Assembly: GCA_051653405.1 (NCBI GenBank)
Contig: JBOFWC010000102.1
Location: forward strand, 1-64,000
Direction of reading: 5' to 3'
Length of the DNA stretch: 64,000 bases
Source of the DNA: Proteocatella sp051653405
GTDB taxonomy: Bacteria; Bacillota; Clostridia; Peptostreptococcales; Filifactoraceae
Every line of letters starts with the position of its first letter. Within the stretch, counting starts at the first letter, position 1. The position numbers and the translations under genes were made by a program. Under the pieces are notes generated by a model. It ran no database searches. It was not told where the DNA came from and worked only from the letters and a program-made list of their open reading frames with translations. This document shows positions 52,720 through 62,256 of this stretch, in pieces.

Positions 52720-53820
52720 TTATCTTACGCTGTCTTTTATTGCTTGGATTTCTTCTGTAGATTTTCCAAATGCTGTATCTACTACTAATGATCCATCTAG
52801 TATTGATTTCTCAAGTTCGTCTACCATTGTAACTACTTCTTCAGAAACATTTGCTTTAAATGTATCATTTTTAGCTATACCAACACAGCCTTCTTCTATA
52901 CCAAGTACTTCTCTTTCTCCCCAAGGAAGAGTTCCTTCTGTTTCTAATTTAATTGCTCTTAATAATGAGATATCTACTCTCTTAAGTGCTGATGTAAGAA
53001 TATGGTCTGCTTTTGCTTTGTCAGTTTCCATGAATGCCTCTGCCTGGTCACTGTCAACTCCGATTGCAAATTTATCTTTTTCTGTAGCTGCATCTATAAC
53101 TCCAAGACCTGCTGTACTAGCAACTTGGTATACTATGTCTGCATTTTGATTGATTTGAGCTAATGTAAGCTCTTTTGCTTTTGCACTGTCATTGAAGTTT
53201 CCAACATATCCTATAAGCATTTTTACATCTTCTTTAACATGCTTAGCACCTTGTATGTATCCTACAAGGAAGTCATTTATTACGTTATTTTCCATTCCGC
53301 CTACAAATCCAACTGTTCCAGTTTTAGTAGCTGATGCTGCAACTGCTCCTGCAAGGAATGAACACTCATTTTGCTTATACTCTATAGAGTATACGTTATC
53401 AAGTCCACCTACACTGTAATCTACAGCTGAGTCAAATATTATATATTTTTTATCTGGGTATTGAGGAGCTATTTCTTGAAGCTTCTCAACCATTTGCCAT
53501 GTACCAACTATTATTATATCTGTTTCTGGGTCTTCTGAGAAATCTACAAGTGTAGGCATCCACTTAGTTTCATCATAAGTCATTTCAACAACCTTAACTG
53601 TCGCACCTAGCTCGTCTTCGATCATTTTACCACCATTTGCTGCTGAATCATAGAACGCTTTGTCTCCTAGTGTTCCATTTAGCAGTATGGCAACATTTAA
53701 GCTCTCATCTTTTGCAGCATCCGTAGATTCTGCGCTGTCTCCTGCTCCTCCGCAACCTGTAAGAAGCATTGTTCCAGCTAATACAAGTGCCGCAAGCTTT
53801 GAAAATTTCATTTTTTTCAT
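52720..53820 (-). CDS. BMP-family nucleoside-binding lipoprotein
   Basis: A 366-residue lipoprotein of the Bmp/PnrA/Med family. Signal peptide and lipobox are in KLAALVLAGTMLLTGCGG; the body has family strands NVAILLNGTLGDKAFYDSAA, IIIVGTWQMV and GFVGGMENNVINDFLVGY. PnrA-type proteins bind purine nucleosides. Here it serves the importer encoded just upstream (permeases and ATPase), and the nucleoside hydrolases follow. The order ATPase-permease-permease-binding protein is the reverse of the usual one, where the binding protein comes first. Confidence 0.93.
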   Translation of the reverse strand: MKKMKFSKLAALVLAGTMLLTGCGGAGDSAESTDAAKDESLNVAILLNGTLGDKAFYDSAANGGKMIEDELGATVKVVEMTYDETKWMPTLVDFSEDPETDIIIVGTWQMVEKLQEIAPQYPDKKYIIFDSAVDYSVGGLDNVYSIEYKQNECSFLAGAVAASATKTGTVGFVGGMENNVINDFLVGYIQGAKHVKEDVKMLIGYVGNFNDSAKAKELTLAQINQNADIVYQVASTAGLGVIDAATEKDKFAIGVDSDQAEAFMETDKAKADHILTSALKRVDISLLRAIKLETEGTLPWGEREVLGIEEGCVGIAKNDTFKANVSEEVVTMVDELEKSILDGSLVVDTAFGKSTEEIQAIKDSVR

Positions 53821-53839
53821 AATTTTTCCCTCCTGTTTT

Positions 53840-54769
53840 TTAGCCTTTATTTTTTATTTTATTAATCTGTTTTACTTTTGACATAGAATAAATGATTAAT
53901 CCTATTATAGTAAACAGATAAGGCATCATTTGAATAAACTGAACTGGTATATTAAGTACCTGCAAGTTACTTCCAAGTGCATCTGCGGTTCCAAATACAA
54001 GCGAAGCTGCAAGCGTTCCAAATGGAGTTCCTCTTCCAAGTGCCTCAGCTGCTAGAGCGATGAATCCTCTTCCTGCAGTCATATCTCTTGCGAATTTATC
54101 CATATATCCCATAGACATATATGCCCCACCCATAGAAGCAAGGGCCCCACTTATTATAAGCGCTATATACTGGATTTTCTTAACATTTATACCAACACTT
54201 TCTGCTGCATGAGGATTTTCTCCTACAACTCTAAGCTGAAGCCCAAGTGGTGTTTTGTAAAGCACTACCCATACTACAAAAACTAATATAAACGCTAAAT
54301 AAGTTAATACGTTGTGACCTGAAAGCATTTCTCCAATTACTGGAATACTGCTTATTATTGGTATGTTAACTACAGGCATTGTTAAACTTGCAAGTGATGT
54401 TGACATTCCCTTATCTTTAGCTACTGAGTAAAGTAAAAATACAGTTCCACCTGAAGATAAAAGATTTATTGCAATACCTGTAAGAATTATATCAGTTTTT
54501 AAATTAAGTGCAAAATATGACATTAAAGCACCCATTATAATTCCTGTTAAAAGAGCACACAAAAGTCCTATAAAGGCACTCTGAGTAAATGCACTTCCAA
54601 TAACTCCCATAAGTGCTGATGAAAGCATTATTCCTTCAAGCCCTATATTCATAACCCCTGCTCTATCTGTTATAAGTGCTGCAAGTGCTGCTAACAGTAT
54701 AGGAGTTGTAAGTCTTAGGATGGAGAAAATAAATTCTGGTGATGCTATTGCTGCTACTAAATTTTCCAT
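53840..54769 (-). CDS. Nucleoside ABC transporter permease (NupQ-like)
   Basis: A 309-residue BPD_transp_2 permease with about eight helices. The motifs ITDRAGVMNIGLEGIMLSSA and VVGENPHAAESVGINVKK are diagnostic of the NupQ/YufQ side of Bmp-type nucleoside importers. ATG 54769 has GGAGGAGG ahead of it; the longer frame to 54820 lies inside the preceding permease gene and is rejected. It is next to the other permease with one base between them. Confidence 0.93.
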   Translation of the reverse strand: MENLVAAIASPEFIFSILRLTTPILLAALAALITDRAGVMNIGLEGIMLSSALMGVIGSAFTQSAFIGLLCALLTGIIMGALMSYFALNLKTDIILTGIAINLLSSGGTVFLLYSVAKDKGMSTSLASLTMPVVNIPIISSIPVIGEMLSGHNVLTYLAFILVFVVWVVLYKTPLGLQLRVVGENPHAAESVGINVKKIQYIALIISGALASMGGAYMSMGYMDKFARDMTAGRGFIALAAEALGRGTPFGTLAASLVFGTADALGSNLQVLNIPVQFIQMMPYLFTIIGLIIYSMSKVKQINKIKNKG

Positions 54770-54770
54770 A

Positions 54771-55865
54771 TTATACTGCCTCCTCCATAAGCTTGTTATT
54801 TCTATTTGTATTTTCAACAATCTTTTTATGTTTATATTTATTTAAGAACATTTTCGCTGCTATAAGCAGTATTATTATAGATTGAACTATTGCTACTACC
54901 TCTGGTGCAACATCGGTTCTTCTAGCCATTATATCCGCACCTATTCTAAGATATGCTAGGAAAAATGCTGAAAGCGGAACATATTTAGGATTATTTTTCG
55001 AAAGTATCGCAATTATTATACCGTCAAATCCATACCCCGGAAGATTTATCCATGAAAATCTTGTGTACATCCCAAGAATCTCTACCGAACCACCCATTCC
55101 TGCAAGTGCTCCTCCAACAACCTGAGAAAGTACAATTGTAGAACCCACACCAATTCCTGAATATTTTGCAAAGTTTTCATTTTGTCCAACCATTCTTATA
55201 GCATATCCCCACTTTGTCTTGTAAAGGAAAAGATATGTTAATACTACAAAAACTAGAACAATTATAAGTCCTGCATGGATTCTTGTCTTAGGTACTATAA
55301 CTGGAAGCTTTGCAGTTTTTTGAAGAAGATGTGTCGCTGGAAATCCTGCATTTGTATCAAGCATATGATACTGAAGGAAATAACTTCCCAAAAATAGCGC
55401 TATATAGTTAAGCATTAGCGATGAAACTACTTCATTAGCTCCCCATTTAACTTTTAATACTGCGGGAATACTACATACTATTATTCCAGTAATCATTCCT
55501 GCTATTATTGAAAACATAGGGTGAATTCCAAGTGGAAGCATAAAGTTTACTGCTATATAAGAAGATGCAAGTCCTCCTAAGAAAAATGCCCCCTCTGCCC
55601 CCATATTAAACTGATTACATTGAAACATTACACATACTGCAAGCCCTGCAAATGTAAGCGGTATAAATAATTCAACTACATTTCCAAAATTTCTTACAGT
55701 TGTAAGTGGCGCTATCAAAAACTGTCTAAGCGCCTCACCTGGTTGCTTACTTACTAAAGATATCAACAAGAAGGCTACTACGAGTGATATTGCTATTGTA
55801 ACCAGCACTCTTATTATTTCAAATTTTTGTTCTATTTCCTTACTGGTTACAGTTTTATTTTTCAT
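54771..55865 (-). CDS. Nucleoside ABC transporter permease (NupP-like)
   Basis: A 364-residue BPD_transp_2 permease, the larger of the pair. Conserved elements are FQCNQFNMGAEGAFFLGG, KWGANEVVSSLMLNYIAL and MVGQNENFAKYSGIG; the C-terminal helix is followed by a Lys/Asn-rich tail. It overlaps the ATPase gene by 11 bases. Matches the NupP/YufP half of Bmp-type importers in length and motifs. Confidence 0.93.
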   Translation of the reverse strand: MKNKTVTSKEIEQKFEIIRVLVTIAISLVVAFLLISLVSKQPGEALRQFLIAPLTTVRNFGNVVELFIPLTFAGLAVCVMFQCNQFNMGAEGAFFLGGLASSYIAVNFMLPLGIHPMFSIIAGMITGIIVCSIPAVLKVKWGANEVVSSLMLNYIALFLGSYFLQYHMLDTNAGFPATHLLQKTAKLPVIVPKTRIHAGLIIVLVFVVLTYLFLYKTKWGYAIRMVGQNENFAKYSGIGVGSTIVLSQVVGGALAGMGGSVEILGMYTRFSWINLPGYGFDGIIIAILSKNNPKYVPLSAFFLAYLRIGADIMARRTDVAPEVVAIVQSIIILLIAAKMFLNKYKHKKIVENTNRNNKLMEEAV

Positions 55866-57411
55866 GAATCAGTCCTCCTACTTCCTCTTTAGACATTTTC
55901 TTTATTCCTAACATATATTCTCCTAATTCTTGCTCTGTAACTTTACTGCTCTCTTCAAAGTAAGCTACTATCTCACCCTCACTCATAACAGCTATACTGT
56001 CAGAAAGTTCAAGTATTTCATTTAAATCTGCTGATACTAAAAGTATAGCTTTGCCAGCATCTCTAAGCTGCACTATACGCTTTCTTATAAATTCTATAGC
56101 TCCTACGTCAACTCCTCTTGTAGGCTGATTTATAATTATAAAATCAGAATCTGAAGAACATTCTCTAGCTACAACAACTTTTTGTATGTTACCTCCAGAA
56201 AGCATTCTTATAGGTTGATCTCTACCATCACATTTTACAAGGTATTGTTTTATAAGGTCATCTGACTCTTTATTTATTTTATTGTAATTAAACATATTAT
56301 TTTTATTGTATTCTTTTTTGTAGAATCTGTCTGAAATAATATTTTCTTCAATAGAAACTTCTGCTGCTATTCCATATGTCATTCTATCCTCAGGTATATG
56401 TCCAGTTCCAAGCTCTCTTATCTCTCTTATAGTTTTTCCTTTTATGTCATTTCCTGAAATTGTTATTGTACCTGATGAATAAACCTCCATACCTGCAATG
56501 CTTTCTGCAAACTCTCTTTGTCCATTACCTTCAATTCCTGCAATTCCTAGAATTTCACCTTTTCTTATGTCAAGTGATAAATCATTTACCACAGTTTTTG
56601 CATAGTTATTTCTTACTTCTAAGTTTCTTACTTTAAGTACAACCTCTTTAGGTTGTGCTTTTTCCTTGTCTACTTTAAGTATAACATCTCTTCCTACCAT
56701 AAGACGAGATATATCCGCTTCCGAAAGCTCATCTATGTCATATCTTCCCATAGATTTTCCCTGTCTAAGTATCGTTACTCTATCACAAAGCTCTTTAATC
56801 TCTTTTAATTTATGAGAAATAAATATTATAGTATGTCCATTTTCTCTAAGTTTTTTTAGCTGTACAAATAATTCCTCTGTTTCCTGTGGTGTAAGTACTG
56901 CTGTAGGTTCATCAAGTATTAGTATCTCAGCTCCTCTAAGAAGTGCTTTAAGTATCTCTATTTTTTGTTTTATTCCAACTGGAAGATCTTGAACCTTTGC
57001 CTTAGGATCTACTATAAGATTATATTTTTTTGAAGCTTCTTCACACATCTGGAAAGCTTTGTTATAATCTATAATCCCCATTTTTTTAGGCTCTATACCC
57101 ATTATAATATTTTCAGCTACTGTAAGTGATGGTGCTAACATAAAGTGCTGATGAACCATACCTATTCCATGCTTAATCGCACTCATAGGATTATCGATTT
57201 TTATTTCGTTTCCATTTAAAAATATCTTTCCAGAGTCAGGAGTTTCAACTCCAAAAAGCATTTTCATAAGTGTAGATTTTCCTGCACCATTTTCTCCAAC
57301 CAGGGCATGTATCTCTCCCTTTTTTAAATAAAAGTCTACGTCCTTATTGGCCATAAAACCATTTCCATAAACTTTTGTAATCTTTTCCATAGCCAGAATA
57401 TATTCTGCCAT
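55855..57411 (-). CDS. Nucleoside ABC transporter ATPase (NupO-like)
   Basis: A 518-residue tandem ABC protein. Domain 1: GENGAGKST, signature DLPVGIKQKIEILKALLRGA and LILDEPTAVL. Domain 2: degenerate GIEGNGQREF loop, signature LSGGNIQKVVVARE and INQPTRGVDVG. This is the pattern of Bmp-type nucleoside importers. Ribosome site AAGGAGG; it follows the LacI regulator gene by 11 bases. Confidence 0.94.
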   Translation of the reverse strand: MAEYILAMEKITKVYGNGFMANKDVDFYLKKGEIHALVGENGAGKSTLMKMLFGVETPDSGKIFLNGNEIKIDNPMSAIKHGIGMVHQHFMLAPSLTVAENIIMGIEPKKMGIIDYNKAFQMCEEASKKYNLIVDPKAKVQDLPVGIKQKIEILKALLRGAEILILDEPTAVLTPQETEELFVQLKKLRENGHTIIFISHKLKEIKELCDRVTILRQGKSMGRYDIDELSEADISRLMVGRDVILKVDKEKAQPKEVVLKVRNLEVRNNYAKTVVNDLSLDIRKGEILGIAGIEGNGQREFAESIAGMEVYSSGTITISGNDIKGKTIREIRELGTGHIPEDRMTYGIAAEVSIEENIISDRFYKKEYNKNNMFNYNKINKESDDLIKQYLVKCDGRDQPIRMLSGGNIQKVVVARECSSDSDFIIINQPTRGVDVGAIEFIRKRIVQLRDAGKAILLVSADLNEILELSDSIAVMSEGEIVAYFEESSKVTEQELGEYMLGIKKMSKEEVGGLIHEK

Positions 57412-57422
57412 TGTTATCCTCC

Positions 57423-58442
57423 TTAAATAAAATACCTGTCTCTCACGGTTTCCCTTTTAATAAGCTGCGGTTCTATAAGAACTATATTCTCGTCCATAAA
57501 CTCACCTTCTATTTTTGAAATCAACATCTTAGTGACTTTATTTGCGATTTCATATATCTTCTGTTCTACAGTAGTAAGTGGAGGATCCATAAGCTCACTG
57601 ATATATATATTGTCATATCCCATTATTGCTACATCATCCGGAACCGATATTGAATTCTTCTTCATTACTCTTAGTGCGCCTATAGCAAGAAGATCACAAG
57701 TTGCAAAAACTGCATCAAATTTTACATTTTTATTGATTAAGCCTCTCATAAGATCTTCTCCCGATTCAAGAGAATATCTTCCATACATAACTAGACTTTC
57801 ATCTATCTCAATATTGCTTTCTAAAAGAGCTTTTTTGTAACCTTCATATCTAAAAGCTGTATTACTAAGTTCCTTATCTCCACCTAAAAAAGCTATTCTT
57901 CTGTGTCCGTTTTCGATTAGATACCTTACCCCTCTATAAGCGCCTTTTGTATTGTCACTACCAACAAATATATCACAGTCAAGCCCCTGTATTTGTCTGT
58001 CTACAACTGCAAAAGGATGATCATAATCGCTTAAAAGCTGATTGAGCTTCGGATTCGTAGTACTACTAGGCGCTAAAATTATTCCATCAACTCGCTTTTC
58101 GATAAAATCACATAGGTAATACTCTTCCTTTTTAGCATCTTCATCTGAATTGCATAAAAACACCGTGTACCCTTTTGAAAAAGCAAAGTCTTCAATCCCT
58201 CTTACAAGCTTTGGGAAAAAAGGATTATTAATATCTGGTATTATTAGCCCTATTGTCTTAGATTTTGAAGTTACTATACTTCTTGCAAGTTGATTTGGTT
58301 TATAACCAACCTCTTCTATTATTTTTTTGATTTTTCCCCTTACTTCATCGCCTACCCCATATGGCTTATCATTTATAACCCTTGATACTGTACCTTTTGA
58401 AACTCCTGCCATTTTTGCAATATCATTAATTGTTATCTTCAT
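57423..58442 (-). CDS. LacI-family transcription regulator
   Basis: A 339-residue regulator: helix-turn-helix at the N-terminus (INDIAKMAGVSKGTVSRVIN), hinge LARSIVTSKSKTIGLI, and a periplasmic-binding-like effector domain (IPDINNPFFPKLVRGIEDFA, RVDGIILAPSSTT). It lies inside the nucleoside operon between ribokinase and the ATPase, so it very probably represses this operon and responds to ribose or a nucleoside. I found no convincing LacI operator in the leader by eye. Confidence 0.94.
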   Translation of the reverse strand: MKITINDIAKMAGVSKGTVSRVINDKPYGVGDEVRGKIKKIIEEVGYKPNQLARSIVTSKSKTIGLIIPDINNPFFPKLVRGIEDFAFSKGYTVFLCNSDEDAKKEEYYLCDFIEKRVDGIILAPSSTTNPKLNQLLSDYDHPFAVVDRQIQGLDCDIFVGSDNTKGAYRGVRYLIENGHRRIAFLGGDKELSNTAFRYEGYKKALLESNIEIDESLVMYGRYSLESGEDLMRGLINKNVKFDAVFATCDLLAIGALRVMKKNSISVPDDVAIMGYDNIYISELMDPPLTTVEQKIYEIANKVTKMLISKIEGEFMDENIVLIEPQLIKRETVRDRYFI

Positions 58443-58482
58443 AACGTCCCCCTAAGAGTTAATAGTTATAATGCTCAAAATA

Positions 58483-59376
58483 TTAGCTTAAATTACTTAA
58501 TTTGTCTAAAACTTCTGGTTCATAAGGAATGGAATTTGCTGCCCCTTTTTTTGATACTGATATTGACGCCGCCATGCTTGCTATTTTCAAAGCATCTTCA
58601 ATACCTTGATTCTTGCTTATACTAGATATAAAGTATCCCATAAAAGTATCCCCTGCCGCAGTTGTGTCCACAACATTTGTCTTGTAAATATTTTGCGAAT
58701 AAGATTTATCTCCATCTTTATATATAGAGCCTTTTTCTCCCAGTGTCAATACTATTTTTAAATTACTAAAACGTTTTAGCAATTTAGAAACAATTTCATC
58801 CGGATTTTCTTCCCCAGATATTATTGCACCTTCTATCTCATTTAATATAATCCACTCGATTTTGTTTAAATCTAATTTTGATAAACTTTCATCTATAGGA
58901 GATGGATTAAGCGCTATTCTCATCTGCTTTTTAAATGCTTCATCTATTATATATTCAAGACATGATATTTCATTTTGAAGAATAAGTATGTCTCCTGATT
59001 CAAATTCAGATAATACCATATCTACATATTTTTCATCTATTTTATGATTTGCTCCGCTAAACAAAAGTATGCAATTTTGACCTTCTTTGTTTACTTGTAT
59101 TATCGCATGCCCTGTTTCTGATTCTATCACTTTTAATAAAGATGTATCTACATTTTTTTGATCAAGTATTTCTTTTAGGAATATCCCTTCTTTTCCAATC
59201 ATACCTGCATGATAAATATTGCTTCCTGCATTTGCAACCGCTATAGACTGATTAAGGCCCTTGCCGCCTGCAAAAATCTGCATAGTTTTTGATGATATAG
59301 TTTCCCCTGGTTTTACAAAATCTTCCACTTCATAAACTTTGTCAATATTTAATGAACCAAAGTTTAATATTTTCAT
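58483..59376 (-). CDS. rbsK: Ribokinase-like PfkB carbohydrate kinase
   Basis: A 297-residue PfkB kinase. Substrate motif GGKGLNQSIAVANAGS and the C-terminal ATP/catalytic motif DTTAAGDTFMGYF (base Asp) are intact. As first gene of the nucleoside operon, with hydrolases that free ribose, ribokinase (ribose to ribose 5-phosphate) is the natural role; other sugar or nucleoside kinases of the family cannot be excluded. GGAGAGG ribosome site. Promoter lies in the divergent region with degS. Confidence 0.88.
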   Translation of the reverse strand: MKILNFGSLNIDKVYEVEDFVKPGETISSKTMQIFAGGKGLNQSIAVANAGSNIYHAGMIGKEGIFLKEILDQKNVDTSLLKVIESETGHAIIQVNKEGQNCILLFSGANHKIDEKYVDMVLSEFESGDILILQNEISCLEYIIDEAFKKQMRIALNPSPIDESLSKLDLNKIEWIILNEIEGAIISGEENPDEIVSKLLKRFSNLKIVLTLGEKGSIYKDGDKSYSQNIYKTNVVDTTAAGDTFMGYFISSISKNQGIEDALKIASMAASISVSKKGAANSIPYEPEVLDKLSNLS

Positions 59377-59587
59377 TTAATCACCTCTCCAGTTTTTTGT
59401 CCGATTAGGCCGAATATAATATATTCACTTAGCCATTATCAATTATACAAAATAATAGCTGAAAAAACAATAAATTTTTTGCAAACATTTTCCTTATATT
59501 TATTTTTGAATTATTTGCACAAAATTATAAACTAAAGTATAATTATTGCTATAAGCTTTATAAAAATAAATGTTAGAGGTATTATTA

Positions 59588-60745
59588 ATGGAAAATAAAG
59601 ATAATAAAGAACTACTTTTGGATATAATGGAAAAAACTATAGCTTCACTTGAGCTTAATAAAGATTCAGTAATATCTCTTATAGAAAACATGGAATCTGA
59701 GCATGAAAAGAAAAAAAGAGAACTCATGGATATAAAACGTCGCATTCCTACTTTCTTAGATGAGGTTAAACGTTTAGCTCATAGAGACTCTCTTTTGAGA
59801 CAAAAACTTGCCCTTGCATCTGATGATTTCTCTGAAACGGGTCACGAACATTTAAAAACAATTTATGATGAAGCTAATAAGGCTCATTATGAGCTTTTAA
59901 AAGCTGAGGAGGAGGAAGAAAATTTAATAAGAAGACGAAATAACCTAGAGCTTGAGCTTAAAAATAGTGAATTCTATATAAACCAAGCAGAACAAATGGC
60001 TCAACAGCTTATTGTATCCCTTTCTTATCTTCAAACAGGTGTCAAGCATCTTAATGTATCTGATGCTGAAGATGAAACTAGCCCTGTAACCGCAGTTTCT
60101 GACCAATATGTTTCTTTTCTAAAATCTATAGAAAATGAAAAGCTTCATATCGCAAGAGATTTACACGATGGTCCTGCTCAGCAAATCGCAAGCGCTCAAA
60201 TGAGAGTAGATTTTTGTAAAACTATTATTAGACACGATCTTGAAAAGGGACTTACTATCCTTGATCAATTAAAATCAGATTTATCTTCAACATTGACAGA
60301 AGTAAGAAATATATTATTTAATCTTACTCCTGCTCCACTTGAAAAAATGGGATTGAGGGGTTCTATTGATAATCTTTTAAATACAATTCTCGATTCTTCA
60401 ACTACAAACTTCTCTTTTGAATATGATATAAGTCAAAATCTAGAATCAACCCTTGAAACTACAATATATCGTATAGTTCAAGAGTTGATTAATAATATAA
60501 AAAAACATTCTCAAGCTTCTAATGTAACTCTTAAGATTTCTTCATCTGACACGAGAATATATATGTATGTATATGACGATGGCGTCGGTTTTGAAGTACC
60601 TGATGATTTAAATAGTTTTATAAATAAACAAAAATCATTTGGCCTCTCTAATATATTAAATAGAATTAATGATTTAGATGGAAAAATATTAGTAGATAGC
60701 AATAAGATAAATGGTACTACTTTTAAAATACAATTGCCTGTATAA
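59588..60745 (+). CDS. degS: DegS-like cytosolic sensor histidine kinase
   Basis: A 385-residue kinase without membrane helices. The N-terminal 160 residues are a long coiled-coil DegS sensor; the HisKA_3 box is HIARDLHDGPAQQIASAQ with the acceptor His, followed by N-box QELINNIKKHSQA and G-box YDDGVGFE. It pairs with the DegU-like regulator encoded 10 bases downstream. ATG 59588 (MENKDN) with a GAGG site is preferred over the frame start at 59570. In Bacillus this pair controls exoenzymes and multicellular behaviour. Confidence 0.92.
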   Translation: MENKDNKELLLDIMEKTIASLELNKDSVISLIENMESEHEKKKRELMDIKRRIPTFLDEVKRLAHRDSLLRQKLALASDDFSETGHEHLKTIYDEANKAHYELLKAEEEEENLIRRRNNLELELKNSEFYINQAEQMAQQLIVSLSYLQTGVKHLNVSDAEDETSPVTAVSDQYVSFLKSIENEKLHIARDLHDGPAQQIASAQMRVDFCKTIIRHDLEKGLTILDQLKSDLSSTLTEVRNILFNLTPAPLEKMGLRGSIDNLLNTILDSSTTNFSFEYDISQNLESTLETTIYRIVQELINNIKKHSQASNVTLKISSSDTRIYMYVYDDGVGFEVPDDLNSFINKQKSFGLSNILNRINDLDGKILVDSNKINGTTFKIQLPV

Positions 60746-60755
60746 AGGAGGACTT

Positions 60756-61418
60756 ATGTTGTCAAACATTAAAATAATAATCGTTGACGATCATCCCCTG
60801 ATAAAGGAAGGTCTGAAACAAATATTATCTTTTTACCCTGATATAAAAATAGTAAAAGAAGGTTCTGACGGTAATGAAGCCATAAAATTAGTAAATGAAA
60901 ATCCCTGTGATATACTTTTACTAGATATAAATATGCCTAATTTAGATGGAATATGTGCTTTAAAAAATATTCGAAAAACTCATCCCCAAATAAAAATTAT
61001 ACTTTTAACCGTGGAAAATGATTTTTATACCTTAAAAGAAGCTATAGATTTAAAAGTAAATGGTTATGTATTAAAAGAATCTGCAGGAACAAATTTAATT
61101 GATGCCATAAGACATGTATACTCTGGCGGAAATTACATAGATCAGGCTTTAACCAAACATCTATTTAGTATAGTAAATGAGTCCGTAAGCTTAAATTTCC
61201 CAAAACAAAATTCTGAAAATGATGCTTTTAAAGACCTTACAGACAGAGAAAAAGAAATTCTAAAGTTTATATCTCAAGGTCTTAGCAATAAAGAAATTGC
61301 CCAAAAGCTTTATTTATCTGATAAAACTATACGTAATACAATAACTTCAATATTCAAAAAAATAAAAGTAAAAGATAGAGTACAAGCTACAATATATGCA
61401 ATAAATAATAACATATAA
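60756..61418 (+). CDS. degU: DegU-like response regulator
   Basis: A 220-residue NarL/FixJ-type regulator: receiver domain (IIVDDHPLIKEG, acceptor Asp in ILLLDINMPNLDG, Lys in VLKESA) and a LuxR-type helix-turn-helix (LTDREKEILKFISQGLSNKE). It is coupled to degS: the open frame overlaps it, but ATG 60756 has an AAGGAGG site and begins the receiver. Targets are not visible in the window. A terminator hairpin lies just after it. Confidence 0.93.
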   Translation: MLSNIKIIIVDDHPLIKEGLKQILSFYPDIKIVKEGSDGNEAIKLVNENPCDILLLDINMPNLDGICALKNIRKTHPQIKIILLTVENDFYTLKEAIDLKVNGYVLKESAGTNLIDAIRHVYSGGNYIDQALTKHLFSIVNESVSLNFPKQNSENDAFKDLTDREKEILKFISQGLSNKEIAQKLYLSDKTIRNTITSIFKKIKVKDRVQATIYAINNNI

Positions 61419-61421
61419 GTA

Positions 61422-61454
61422 TAAAAAAAGGTTATCGTAGAATTTACGATAGCC
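61422..61454. terminator. Terminator between degU and the HD-GYP gene
   Basis: Arms GGTTATCGTA (61430-61439) and TACGATAGCC (61445-61454) pair with one G-T position. On the minus strand the stem is followed by T7, ending the HD-GYP transcript; it may also stop degU transcripts. Confidence 0.7.
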
Positions 61455-61463
61455 TCATTTATA

Positions 61464-62120
61464 TTAATTAATAGATTTTGAAGGTTTGTATTTAACTACA
61501 TTAACAAATGTATCTACTATTTTAGGATCAAATTGAGTCCCTTTACAGCCTATAATCTCAATCATTGCATCTTTAAAGTCTACTGCTCCATGATATGGTC
61601 TTTCATTTGTCATAGCATCAAATGCATCTACAACACTTATAATTCTTGCCATTATTGGAATTTCATTTTTCCTTAATGATAGTGGATATCCTCTACCATC
61701 CCATCTCTCATGATGAGTATATACCGCTTCCGCTATATTTTTAAGTCCATTGGACGCCATAACAATTTTATAGCCACTTTCTGAATGTGTTTTTATAACA
61801 TTGAATTCATCATCTGTTAATCTTGATGGTTTTCTCAAGATTTCATCAGGAATAGTTATTTTCCCTATATCATGAAGCCTTGTCGCTAAATCAAGTTCAC
61901 AAAGTTCGCTTATTGAAAGTCCCATTGAACTTCCAATAAGAATAGCATTATCTCTCATTCTTATAGTATGTTCCATAGTTTCCGAATTTTGAATTTCTAA
62001 AAGTTTTAGAAGAGATTCTATAGATTCATTTGATCTTTCGTAATTATTTAAGAAACGTTTTCTTGCATTATAATCTTTTTCATTTCTTATTATAGAGTAT
62101 ACACTCACTCCCTCAGCCAT
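61464..62120 (-). CDS. HD-GYP-type phosphohydrolase
   Basis: A 218-residue protein with an HD domain of the HD-GYP type: LATRLHDIGKITIPDEIL (HD and following residues) and THHERWDGRGYP (HHERxDGxGYP) are intact, so it may degrade c-di-GMP. A short N-terminal part has no receiver or membrane segment. ATG 62120 with an AGGAGGGG site gives MAEGVSV; the frame start at 62144 has none. Together with the GGDEF protein at 31056 it indicates c-di-GMP signalling. It is convergent with degU. Confidence 0.92.
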   Translation of the reverse strand: MAEGVSVYSIIRNEKDYNARKRFLNNYERSNESIESLLKLLEIQNSETMEHTIRMRDNAILIGSSMGLSISELCELDLATRLHDIGKITIPDEILRKPSRLTDDEFNVIKTHSESGYKIVMASNGLKNIAEAVYTHHERWDGRGYPLSLRKNEIPIMARIISVVDAFDAMTNERPYHGAVDFKDAMIEIIGCKGTQFDPKIVDTFVNVVKYKPSKSIN

Positions 62121-62186
62121 CTTCCCCTCCTGATTAACCATCATATAATTAAATTATAGATATTTTTAATGTACTTTGTCCATAAT

Positions 62187-62225
62187 ACAATAATCCCTAC
62201 CCCTAGGTATTATTGTCCTTTTTTT
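62187..62225 (+). terminator. Orphan terminator-like hairpin, plus-strand polarity
   Basis: ACAATAAT (62187-62194) pairs with ATTATTGT (62209-62216), with an inner CCTA/TAGG stem, and the plus strand ends in CCTTTTTTTG. The flanking genes are both on the minus strand, and the minus-strand side lacks a T run, so either a plus-strand transcript ends here or the stem has another role in the leader of the HD-GYP gene. Confidence 0.5.
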
Positions 62226-62256
62226 GAAATATATCCTTCTTTCAAGCTGATTTAAG

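Noticed and set aside
62121..62256. c-di-GMP riboswitch in the leader of the HD-GYP gene
   Set aside because: Only a simple hairpin is present; the conserved c-di-GMP-I or -II core is not seen.
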